Shown here in pieces: positions 46,120-56,800 of a stretch of 64,000 bases of DNA (position 1 is its first letter; every line of letters begins with the position of its first letter). The notes beneath the pieces were generated by a model that did no database searches, was not told the DNA's origin, and saw only the letters and a program-made list of their open reading frames with translations. Origin of the DNA: Hydractinia symbiolongicarpus (lineage: Eukaryota > Cnidaria > Hydrozoa > Anthoathecata > Hydractiniidae); NCBI RefSeq assembly GCF_029227915.1, contig NC_079888.1:4661001-4725000 (forward strand). The letters run 5' to 3'. Made by a program: the position numbers and the translations under genes.

Positions 46120-49100
46120 AATTCACTTCAATATAACTTCCTTTTGATTGATGCTCTGTCTTAGAGAAGCCATGTCAACTCTTAATCGCTTATCTTCAAA
46201 AGCTTTTGTTGAATATGCAGCTTCATACAAAGATTTTTCTATCTGTGTAGCACAAGATACCTTCTAGATCTGTCTTCACAATTTCGATTATTACATTTTT
46301 CACCCAGATACATGCATCAATACCATTAACTCTCTTAATCTTTTTTGACTGCCATGTGATAGGTGTCATGGTGTTCTCAACACCTTTAAGAAAAACAAAA
46401 ATTCCACTTTGAGAGCTTCCGTCATGTAGATTTCCAAATGAGGCGTCAGCGTACAAGATTAATTGTAATGGAGGTTTCAACTTCCAAAATTTTAGGCAAA
46501 TATCAGGATCCAATTTCAACTTCTTTACCAATTTATTAGCTCTCATAACATCACCAACATTTGCACGGTTTAACTTTGTGCTTAACTGACAAACATCAAA
46601 AGAAATATCTGGCCTTGATTGAGAAGATACCCAATTTAATTGACCACAAATACATCGAAACTTAGATTGCTCTTCATGTGAGAGTTCTTGATGTTTGTTT
46701 TTGGTGCTTTGAATCTCAACCTGTTCCGTGCTTGCCGCATATTTGCTTTGGTCATACTCAATAGAACTATTGAATTGTTGTATGTTGACTCCAACATGTT
46801 TAAAATTACTGCAATTCTCTGACCCAACCCGAAATATTTTTCTAATGGATGCAATGACTTTTACTTGAAAATCTTCTGATCCTCCCCAAAGAAAATCATC
46901 AACATGTATTACGATCAATCCTTGACAATAGTCATCTTGAACCCAATAAAATAAAGCCTCGTCAAATAAAGACATTTTCATTCCCAAACCAATTAACTGT
47001 TCCCTTACTCGTAAATACCAAGCTCTTGAAGCATCAGCAAGGCCATATACTACTTTATTCAATTTACAAAGAACCCCTATTATGTTTACTTCCTTTGGGG
47101 GCTTTATAATTACTTCTCTATCAATCGGGTTACCTTGAAGAAATGCTGTTTTGGCATCTAAGGTGTGGCATTCCCATTCGTTAGTTGCTAACATTGTGAG
47201 TACAATTCGCAGACTTTCTTTTGAAAACGTTGGGGAGTCTTTAGTCAGATTCTGAACCTCCTCTTCTTCAAAACCTCTTATAACCAAACGAGCTTTGACA
47301 AATATGTTGCCCTCTATTTTTTTTGTTGTGATTACCCATCTTGTTGATATTGTAGATTGACTTCTGTCTTCAACAGTGGAGAAAACATTGTTGTCTTGCC
47401 AGTTGGTTAATTCTTTAAATTTCGCATTCAAGACCTCGTCTTCAATAGTTGGTTTTATCGCTAATAATACTTCTTCAGTGTCATTGGCTTCAACAACCAG
47501 TTGCCATTCACTCACACATCTTTTGAAATCTAACCAATTAATTTCACCTGTGTCTTCATTTTACACATTTAAACAGCTGCCATATTGCCTGCCTCCTTTT
47601 CCTTTTCTACTCACTTTACCTGCTCTGCTGTGAACTAATCCTTTAATCCACTCACTGTCTGAAGTTAGCTTATAGATGATTCTGGTTTTTAACTTTGGTA
47701 TTCCTTGAAATATAGAGGTATTGCCTTTTTTTTCATCGACTGTGGTTTTACTTTTTGATGTTTCATTAGATGTTTCCTCTATTGGTGTCCCATTGGTTTG
47801 TGAATTATCAATGGCCGCATCCTCAGTTACTGGTGCTTCTGTTACTGGTACTTCCGTAGTATTACTTTCAAGATCAACTATGTCAAAAATTTCGTCTTCC
47901 GGTGAAACACAGTTGTCCAACTGCATAGTTGTTGCTTCTGGGCTCTTTTCAGAATCTTGTGATGGTTTCTGTGAATGTACTACTTGATTTACCTTTTGCA
48001 ACCGACAAATGTGGACTCTCACATAACTTCCACCATGCTTGACAAGTACTTGTTTATTTTCTTGTCCAATTACAGTGCCTGGTCCATGCCATTTTTTGCT
48101 GTCTTTTCTTTTATAAAAGACTTTATCTCCAGTTACATACTGCACATCATTGTAACACTGGACATTATGCCGCAATGCTCTACGTATTCTTTCAGAAGAT
48201 TCTGCTGCTATGAATGCTCTTCGTGATGCATGCATCACAGCAAGGTTATGGGCCACAGTCTTACTTGAAACTGTATCATTCATGGCTGGTAACTGATCAG
48301 TGAGGAAGCAGGGATAGTCATAGTTTTTACCAAAAACAAGCTGGTTTGGTGAAAATCCATTGTTGTTTGATAAAGAATTCTTGGCACTAATAGCCCAGAA
48401 AAGTGCTCGATTAGGTGTACATTTCGTATCCTCTATAATCTTACTCAGCATTTCCTTAATGATACCATTGTGTCACTCACATGGCCCATTCGACCAAGGA
48501 CTTTCAGCTGCTGTTGTGGAAAACTCTATGTTAAATTGCTCACACATTTCTTCATACACTTTATTGATAAATTGTCCTCCATTGTCAGCCAGAAACTTTC
48601 TTGGTTGACCAAATCTTGCTAACACAATTTCAAAGATAATGTCTGTTATCACATCTTTATCTTTTGTCTTGTTAACTTTGAAGATGAAAATCTTGTGAAA
48701 GTATCTATGATATGAATAAACCACAATGATTGTGAAAGTTGCACTAAATCTAAAGCCACACACTGATTGAATTCCGACAACATTGGTAAGCCAACAATAG
48801 AACGTGGTCTTGGTTTTCTATACTTAAGGCATACTTTACAAGAGTGTGAGACATTATCAAGTAATTTCATGATTTCACTCCGGTCCTCTAAAAAGGAATT
48901 TGATGCTTGATAAGAGATTTTATTTTCTCAGCACTTGGATGACAGAACTGATGATGAAGTTTGACGATCTTTTTTTTTTTTGGATTTTTCACTTGCGCAT
49001 ACAAAGGCAACTTGAGGAAGCAAATGGTCATAATTCTTTTCATCTAAGTCTATTCTGTTGTTGTTTAAAGGTATGCAACAGTGACCTGTGGTGGTAAATT

Positions 49101-49432
49101 TTAAAGGATGGCGTTCTCCGAACATTTTAACAGTATTGTTGCTAAAATCTAAAACTGCATCTGCTTTTCTCATAGATGTTTGACTCAAAAGCAAAAGGTA
49201 TTTCATTGGGTACAACTTCTGTTTCTAGATTAATCTCTTTTGAACCAATGATTACAGGTAAGATTACTCGTTTTATGGAACAAACTGCTTCGCTATCTCC
49301 AAATTTAAATCTTCTTCCACCTGGATACTCTTCTGGCAGTTTATCACTATCAATATTATCAATGAAACATTGGTACCAATTCTTACCACAGACTGTTTTG
49401 GTACAACCACAGTCTAAAACTGCACATGACAA
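46120..49432 (-). pseudogene. Copia pol (protease, integrase, RT, RNase H), interrupted
   Basis: The protease has VLDCGCTKTVCG, with Cys where D-S/T-G is usual (49432-49142). The GAG-pre-integrase motif is visible in a shifted frame after a 12-T run at 48970-48981. The integrase has a C-x2-C pair (SCKVC), an Asp segment, FLADNGGQF and ESPWSNG, then a TGA at 48475-48473. The C-terminal integrase/linker (48451-47561) ends at a TAA. RT/RNase H (47515-46223) has LDAKTAFLQGN, VYGLADASRAWY, IHVDDFLWGG and YADASFG. A one-base shift near 46236 and a TGA at 46125-46123 break the end. RT reads HVDD rather than YVDD, as in several marine-animal Copia lineages. Confidence 0.9.
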
Positions 49433-49472
49433 AGTTTCACCAACAAGGGATTGTATTTCACTTTCTTTAATT

Positions 49473-50327
49473 TTAGAAAAATGTAACTTTTGAACGACTC
49501 TCTTCCTTTTTTACATCTTCAGACTCCTGATTCTCATGAGAATGGGGACAATTCACAGCCCAGTGATAAATAGACTGACAAATATTGCACTTTGAAATAT
49601 TTTCAAATTCATCAGGCGGATTCATTACTCTGTTACTGGATCTTGTTTTCCTCCATCCATATCTTTGATTTGGTGCTGCAGCCCTTCCTCTTTTAAACCT
49701 TGAACGCTGATATCCACCTCTTTTAGTGAAGTAATTCTGCTCTGTAGAATCTGCACTTGCCTGTAAAACAGGCTCTATCTTTACAGCATCATTTAACACA
49801 GATGAGGCCACAGTATCACCAAATATTTTCTTTAACTGTAATACCATTGAATCATAGCGTAATTCATTTATAGTTGCTCTAGCCAACTGTTGCTGCTCTG
49901 GTGTAAGATTAGCGCTTTGTAAAACTCGGTATGCCAAAACTCCATCAGGAAGTTCCATACGGTGAACTTGGATTTTGTGATATAATCGTTCAAACTCTAT
50001 AAGGTAATCTTTCATGCTTATCTCAGAGGGTCATTTAAATTTTTCAAAGGTTTCATAAGCCAGGTACGCAGTTTGATTTTCATCCTTTAAGTAAATTTTG
50101 TCCAATCTGTCAGTAATATCTTTTACCCCAGTTGTGGCACTGATTTGTTCAATTTCCAATTCTAATACTGCTTCTTTAGCTTTTCCTTTCAAACCCATGA
50201 ATATAGCTGGCCCTTGTTTTTCCGCCTTTAGTTCTGTGAGTGCTTGTCATTTTTGAACTTTTTTTTTCCAGTCTTTGTAACTGGACTCTGTATTCAATGA
50301 TGGTGGGGGTACCCAACTTTTCGACAT
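49473..50327 (-). pseudogene. Copia gag, interrupted
   Basis: Gag can be read from the ATG at 50327. In-frame TGA codons at 50249-50247 and 50033-50031 interrupt it; the 180-codon remainder (50015-49473) is open. Conserved Copia gag features include QGPAIF, LPDGVLAYRVLQSANL and a CCHC knuckle (CNICQSIYHWAVNC, spacing 2-4-4) near the C-terminus. The frame is then lost by one base near 49478, before the protease. Family comparison suggests Trp and Arg at the two stop positions, both explained by single transitions. Confidence 0.85.
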
Positions 50328-50355
50328 TTCTCTATGATACTTTGCAATTTTAATT

Positions 50356-50366
50356 CTCTGCTACCA
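50356..50366 (-). promoter_or_regulatory. primer-binding site for initiator methionine tRNA
   Basis: On the element strand TGGTAGCAGAG begins two bases after the 5' LTR. It is the exact complement of the 3' end of animal initiator tRNA-Met (CTCTGCTA plus CCA), the usual Copia primer. Confidence 0.85.
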
Positions 50367-50368
50367 TT

Positions 50369-50582
50369 TGTTAAACTCACAATATGTGTATGACTAACCT
50401 GTAGGTTATCTTCACAGTTCTCCTAATAACGCAACACCAAATAAACCCAATTGATTTACACACAACACAATATATACCACTATTATAAACACAATGATTT
50501 CATCAGCAAGATTGGTTCAACACAAGAAAACCCCACCACCAATTGATTCTTATTAGTAATCGCCTAGAATGGAAGATTAACA
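50369..50582 (-). repeat. 5' LTR of the Copia element
   Basis: Same length and ends as the other LTR, with four substitutions between them. It should contain the element's promoter. No clear TATA box was assigned. Confidence 0.95.
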
Positions 50583-51246
50583 ACGTTTAATCAACGAACA
50601 ATGTAAACAGTAACTAAAAAAACTTTTAGAAGGTGTGCTATTTAAAATTAAAGATGTTTACAGACCCGATTAAGGTATAAATAAAGATTTTTAACGAATG
50701 TAAAAGGTTTATTCTGACATATTTATGTATTGTCTTATCAAAATAACATTTTTTTTAAATATTTTTTTTTCACTGGGGTGCCCCTTTAAACTTTTGAAAT
50801 GCGATCTAAAAAAGCATTTCTATCGCCACTTAAAAATATTCAACTCGCAATTTTATCATTTTCCTGGCAAAGTGATTTTCAAAAATGGCATTTCCAATTT
50901 CCATTCGCAAATTGGGAATTGCAAACTGCTAATTCGAACCTTGGATGAGGGCAACAGGTATACAAATTTCTGAAATTTTTTTGTTTTTGTTTTTTGCCAG
51001 GTCTTTGTCGACGTCATCAAAACTTTTAAACGTATATACTCTTAATCTGTACCTTAATTGTACAGGTTTATATACACTATTTTGTTCATAGTTTCAAGCT
51101 CCTCACAATAGATGTTACCAATTAACAAAATTCTAAAAACATTTATGTATATAAATACACTGTTGACGTCATCAAAAATTTTAATGCAGCTTTTTTTTAT
51201 TTTTCCTTTGCCTAAGTGCATTTTTCCACGGACCTTATCGACTAGT

Positions 51247-51665
51247 CTTATATAATAATACTAAGTGTTTGTGACAGCATAGTCGATATGTTCTGCATCT
51301 TCAGACACACAAAGGTTTTGTATTAATATATAAATTCCGAAGTTTTTGCACCCAAAACTCAAAAGTGAGGTACTAAGAAATTTGTTGGATAGTTGATTTA
51401 ATTAAGCACAGTTGTTTTGAAATATTTCAAAGTGTTGACTTATGTTTGCTTTATTTTATTCATTTTTTTGGGTGAAAACCACTTAACTTGAACTTGTACA
51501 CAATCTTTTTAACTCAACCCCTTGAGGTTCCAGTTAGCAGTGGCTACTGTATTTAGTTTAATTAAGTGATTTATTGTCTTTTTTAGTTATTTTAGGTAAA
51601 TTTTTTTTGTGTCCTTATTTTTAAGAATTTCTTTAAAAAATATATCTATATTTTATTTTTAAGCA
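51247..51665. other. upstream region of the 6-phosphogluconolactonase gene
   Basis: AT-rich. It starts with a CTTATATAATAATAC repeat motif also found at 42341. It ends in a T-rich tract and the acceptor-like TTTTATTTTTAAG at 51662-51663, 14 bases before the start codon. No gene seen. Confidence 0.4.
51662..51663 (+). promoter_or_regulatory. 3' splice-acceptor-like site before the 6-phosphogluconolactonase start
   Basis: A T-rich tract ends in AAG at this position and leaves a 14-base leader (CAAGAATTAAAATC) before the ATG. It is compatible with trans-splicing or a 5'UTR intron. Confidence 0.4.
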
Positions 51666-51677
51666 AGAATTAAAATC

Positions 51678-52406
51678 ATGCAGCATATCTATGATAAAGA
51701 TGATGAGTTTTTGAAATCCCTTGGAGAATTTATAACCAAAAAATCATCAAAAGCTATATCCGATCATGGTTTTTTCTCTATAGCATTCTCTGGTGGCAGT
51801 GCTGCTACAAAGGTTTGTCAAAGTTTAGAACGAGAAGAATACTCAAGCAATATCTCGTGGGCAAATTGGAAAGTGTTTTTTTGTGACGAGAGGTTTGTTG
51901 AATTAACTGACAAGGATAGTAACTATAAAGCAATTAATGATGGCTTGCTACAAAAACACAAAGATATAGACCCAAAGAATGTCTTCACATTAAACAAAAC
52001 AGGAACGGTTGCTGATGCAGCACAAGATTATGAAAAGAAGTTACGGAGTGTGTTTCCCAATTCTAAATTGCCACAACTTGATTTAGTTGTTTTAGGTATG
52101 GGACCAGATGGACATATTTGTTCACTTTTTCCAAACCACGCTTTGCTGGAAGAGAATGAGAAATGGATTGCATCACTTGAAGACTCACCAAAGCCTCCAC
52201 CGCAGAGAATAACATTCTCATTGAATGTTGTCAACAATGCAAGCACAGCTCTATTTATCGCAACAGGCGAAGGAAAAGCAGAAAATATTAAAAAAGCTAT
52301 TGAGGGAGCACCAAGTAAAGACGTACCAGCATCGCTAGTTAAACTTACGAGTGCGGATCTTCATTGGTTTATGGATAAAGGTGCAGCAAGTCTTCTTAAG
52401 GCATAA
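51678..52406 (+). CDS. PGLS: 6-phosphogluconolactonase
   Basis: Single exon, 242 residues, of typical length for the eukaryotic enzyme (human 258). It hydrolyses 6-phosphogluconolactone to 6-phosphogluconate, the second step of the oxidative pentose phosphate pathway, in the cytosol. Family motifs in order: IAFSGGSAATKV (phosphate-binding loop), WKVFFCDERFV, SNYKAIND, LDLVVLGMGPDGHICSLFPN (signature with catalytic region), PPPQRITFSLNVVNNA and FIATGEGKA. The start is the first ATG after an acceptor-like site and aligns with the short N-terminus of the family. The lack of introns contrasts with ceramide kinase just downstream in the same direction, 1.45 kb away. Codon use looks like that of the neighbouring host genes, so recent transfer is not indicated. 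Confidence 0.95.
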   Translation: MQHIYDKDDEFLKSLGEFITKKSSKAISDHGFFSIAFSGGSAATKVCQSLEREEYSSNISWANWKVFFCDERFVELTDKDSNYKAINDGLLQKHKDIDPKNVFTLNKTGTVADAAQDYEKKLRSVFPNSKLPQLDLVVLGMGPDGHICSLFPNHALLEENEKWIASLEDSPKPPPQRITFSLNVVNNASTALFIATGEGKAENIKKAIEGAPSKDVPASLVKLTSADLHWFMDKGAASLLKA

Positions 52407-53857
52407 TGTTTTGTGATGGATAATTTTTTAGGCTCCTTTCTTGTAATAGTACGTTGTTTAGGTTATTGTAAAATTTTTTTATTTATTAAGGTGTCATAAA
52501 AGCTACTTTGCTTATCTATTTATCTACAAAATTTAGCTGCGGTTTGTTGGTCATTATGAGAACGTTTGTCTGATATCCTGTCATCGTATTTTGTTGTAGC
52601 ACTTTAGAAATGTGAATTTGCTACTTTGCCTAACGGGTATTTTAACACCTTAACTGTAAAACATTTCTATAAAAATGTCATATACAATTTTTCTTGCAAC
52701 TTTGTAACACAACTTTTTGATAATGACCACTTGTAACTTTTTGCAACAAGCTGCATAAAATCTATCAATATATCTTTTTGCTTTGCCTTGTAATGTTTCA
52801 AGTATTACTTTATCTCCCAAGAATGTGAATTTCTGAAAGATTGGTTTATGTCAACAATACACTCAGTAAAATAAGAGAAATTGGTTGTCGATGAGGGCCA
52901 ATTCTAAATATAAAAATTAACAAATTTCATTATTTTCTCTATTTTAATGCTTTTTGTACATCAATTGAGTTTAATGTCGTTAATTTTTTCATCAGTTGTT
53001 ACATTTATAGAATTATAGAATTAATTTTTTAAATTTTATAAATTTATCAGTTTAGTGATAAAATATGCATCTTCTGTTGTTTTTGTGATGTACTTTTGCA
53101 AAGAAAAAAATGCTTTTTGCTTGGTTTTTACGTAATTTTGCATTAAAAACTTTCGCGATTTTAGTGTATATGAAAATTTTTTAATAGAAAAACTTTCACG
53201 AGTGGAGCAAGTATGTCAATTCTCAGAAGCTAAAAAAACAAACATAATTTTCCAATATTCATAACATATTTCTTGAAAAACTTTTTTCAATTACTTTGTT
53301 GATTGGTTTTCATTTTAAGGATAAATCGTATTCTCAGGCTGTGTGACCGGGGTCTATCTGGGCAAATGCCCCAAACACCAATCTCTATAGATAAAATATT
53401 TTATGTTAAAAAAAGTTCGCAAATAGACGATTCTTACCTAATTTTGCATAAAAAACTTTCACAAATTTTAGGATTTTGGATATTTCAGGCTACAAACTTT
53501 CACGAAAATATGAAAAATTCACAAAATTTTGTGCCCATGAAATTTTGTTCCTGTAATACCCCATATGTTTATTGATTGTGTGTGATCAGAAATACATTGT
53601 GTTAAGCTACCTTTAGTTGAAATACTAATCATCATCATTCATACACAATGTTAATTTTTTCAGGACATCTTGTAATCCAGGATTGAAGCAGTTGAAGTTT
53701 TTGGGGCTTTACTTTTTTTTGTGGGTACTACAGCTGTACGTCATTTTACCTGTTTGTAATACAGTAAGACAGTGAAATCTATTTGTGTTTTCTGCTTACA
53801 CTTTGCAATAGTAAATATTTCTGTTGTTTTAGTCATCAAATAATATTTTACAAAGGT
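52407..53857. other. intergenic between 6-phosphogluconolactonase and ceramide kinase
   Basis: No gene seen. Repeated AAACTTTCGCG or AAACTTTCACG motifs at 53140-53510 suggest a decayed inverted-repeat element. The T-rich acceptor-like TGTTGTTTTAG at 53822-53832 precedes the ceramide kinase start. Confidence 0.4.
53831..53832 (+). promoter_or_regulatory. 3' splice-acceptor-like site before the ceramide kinase start
   Basis: CTGTTGTTTTAG ends here, 25 bases before the ATG at 53858. Suits a 5'UTR intron or spliced-leader acceptor. Confidence 0.4.
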
Positions 53858-56800
53858 ATGATATCAGATTCTTTAAATGCAAATGTGTTATCAACAGAAT
53901 ATCCTGCTAATATTGACCGATATGAAACACAAATTGGATCAGAACCACCTGATTTCGATCATCATGAAATTTTAGTGCAGTCAGAGCTGGAATTAGATGG
54001 TAAAAAGGTTCAAGCTTACCTTACTGATACAAAATTATGTTGGTGTGCCACGTATGGCTCAACTAAAATACGTAAACAAAGTAAGGAAATTTTTTGTTGG
54101 TTGTAAATTTGTTTGAATCCTGCTTAGTCAAGAAAGAAAGATTTATATATAAATAACAACACAGACACTTTTAATTGCAAGGGTGCTTTATTCAATTCAG
54201 ACCTTTTATATCTTTTTGTCCATTTTCGAAATAGACTGGTTGGATAGTTAGAGTTTGTGTATAAAGTGAAAGAAAAGATAAGTGTAGTTTTTAACGTATA
54301 CCAAAAAATTTTGTAGAATTAAAAATGGTAAAATAAGCAAAAGTTTTCAAACAAAATTATTTCCAATGCATTGGAAGGTAATATAAAAAGAATTAAGAAA
54401 TGAACAATACAAATTTATTTTTTAAATTTTTTATGATATTAGTATAAACACTAGTCGTATTGCGTGCGTCTCGCTGCCTGCGCAGCTAAGCTACCATTTT
54501 GCGTGACAGACAGACGGACGGACGGACGTATACGGGTATTATATTATGGATATAGTTGCATTACACAAAGTGAGTCCTCACTTGTTCAGTAAAAAGGTTT
54601 GTGTATTGTACTAGAGGTTTATTGCTACATGTCTAATACACAACCTTTAACAAGCTTACCTTAATTTGTAAGGTTCTATAATTATGGTGGCCACAACAAT
54701 AAGCAAATGCAATATAAGAGAGGTGGTGAGCACATACCAGTGGCAGTAAGTACAGATTGCATAACAGAGAATAGTCATGATACCCTAAATATTAGGGCAT
54801 GTGGTATCTACCTCTAATTATTATTTTTTTTCATCCTAGGCTTAAAGTATTGTATTTTTATATTACGGTGTATATTTACTAGGCCTGGTCTTAAAAATTA
54901 ATGCAAATCTATGCAAAAGTTTTGTTTTGAAATCATGGTAAGTAATTGGGAAAATATCATACTGTAATGATTGGGAATACTTTAACTATCTTTCTTGATT
55001 AAGAACCCCTTGTAAAAATATCAGCAAAATGAGTGCCCAGGGTGCTAAAACTGAATCTGATGTTTCTAAAGTGTTATAAAACACAATATTTTTGGTTTAC
55101 TTTAATATTTTTTGTTTACTTTTAGGACGATCAACCCATGTCATAAATGTATCAAATATAATTCTCACTTGTTATGAACAGAGAGATAAGAAAAACAAAA
55201 TCGTGAATGAAATAGAACTATTTCCAAGTCAATATTTCAGTGTTCATTTTGCAAAGAAATGTAAACACCACAAATGGAAGTACCAATGCATTCATTTTCA
55301 TGCTGCAGACTCGGAACAATGTCAAGCATGGGTGGATGGAATACAGAATTTATTGATGGGTAAGAAACTTATTTTGTGTCATTTTAAATTCACCCTTATT
55401 TTCTGATTGTTTTCCATGTATTCAACTCCTGTTATTGATATCGATAAGGATCCTACAAACAGGATTTTAATCTTTTCGGCATTGTGAGTCCACTGGTGAG
55501 AAAAATATCTTACATCGTTGTAAGCACTGCTGCTTTCTCAACTGTAGCATTAAAACGAAAAATTATAGTTTCCCATTTCCAAACAAATATTTTCACTATT
55601 TTTCTCTCGTAACTATTTATTTATAGTTCATACGTAACTATTTATTTATAGTTCATACCATCTTTATTAGTGTTTTTATATCATTATTATTATAACTATT
55701 TTTTTAGGATTTACACGCCCGAAAAAGCTTTTAGTGTTTATAAATCCTGTTGGAGGGAAAAAGCAAGGTGAAAAGATATATCAAGAAAAAGTTGCACCGT
55801 ATTTCAATATAGCTAAAATATCACAAACTATAATAAGTACGTTAATTTTTTGAGACCCTACTCTGCTTTGGTTGTCAGTCTTTTAATAAAAAAAATGGCT
55901 ATCTATTTGACGAATTCTATCTTTAGTAACTGAAAGAGTAAACCATGCAAAAGATTATTTGTTATCTGAAGATGTATCCTCCTTTGATGGGTATGTACAT
56001 TTTTATTTCTTTATTTTTATTACATGTAAAAATATAAATAAGCTCGCTTAGGAAAGTTCAGTTGCAAGTCAGGGTGGCCAATACTTCCGAAACTCTTAAA
56101 CATATATATACTCTTGGAAGAAACTCATAGAAAAGTTGCAAAAACAAAACAAAATCCTCAAAAACTTTTCTTACAGTTATTTTTTTGTTTGCGTCAGTTT
56201 TTCTTAGTTGTCAGGTGATGGGAACTGTTTGTGTTTTTTTTCTTATTGAAATTTCTGTTTTTGTTGAACCTGATTACTCCTGCAAAAAGGTCGAAACACT
56301 CCTGGAAAACTCTTGGATCAATGGTCGCCTTGTGATTTACATGTTGTATAAAAAATTGAGGCCATGAAGAACCGACAAAGCACATTGACATTGTTATTAT
56401 TATTCTTAGTGTACTTTCGGTTGGCGGTGACGGAATGCTTAGTGAAATCATAAATGGTATGTTACGATACAGAGATGGCTCTCATAAAGTAGTGAAATCA
56501 TCGAAAGACAAACCTCTCATTATAGGAATTATACCTGCAGGTGAGCCTCCATCTTTTTTGTCATTTGGTCTATGTATTTTGATTATTTACCAGGATAGCC
56601 TTCTTAATTCTTAATTTTCAAGAAAGCCTTTGATCGTTCTTAATTATTCATAATTTAATTTCATATATCCATATTTCCTTGCTGCAGATGTCCAAAATAG
56701 AATATGCAAATTATTGTGCTAAAAAAGGCTAATGAGATGGAAATCTTTAAATAACTCCACTAAAATAAATTCCTAGGTTATTGATGGCAACTGTATTATT

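Larger units (their letters stand above)
45566..50582 (-). mobile_element. Ty1/Copia LTR retrotransposon, full length but coding-defective
   Basis: Two 214 bp LTRs (45566-45779 and 50369-50582) start TGTTAA and end TTAACA. They differ at only four positions by eye, about 2%. The flanks are ACGTC and ACGTT, a nearly perfect 5 bp duplication. The element reads on the minus strand. Its primer-binding site lies at 50366-50356 and its polypurine tract at 45806-45780. Gag, protease, integrase, RT and RNase H follow in Copia order. At least five stops and about six frameshifts interrupt the coding region. Confidence 0.95.
42729..50943. mobile_element. composite: old DNA transposon with nested MITE and Copia element
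   Basis: The left end CAGGGTTCGAATTAG (42729-42743) is matched by the inverted right end, CTAATTCGAACCTTG (50929-50943), one mismatch in 15. GATGA flanks both ends (42724-42728 and 50944-50948). Subterminal repeats of the form AAATGCGATCTAAAA...TTCTAT occur at 42895-43030 and at 50797-50825, supporting a single original unit. Removing the Copia element and the MITE leaves roughly 2.1 kb that includes a THAP-domain relic. The termini look hAT-like, although a 5 bp rather than 8 bp duplication leaves the class open. Confidence 0.65.
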
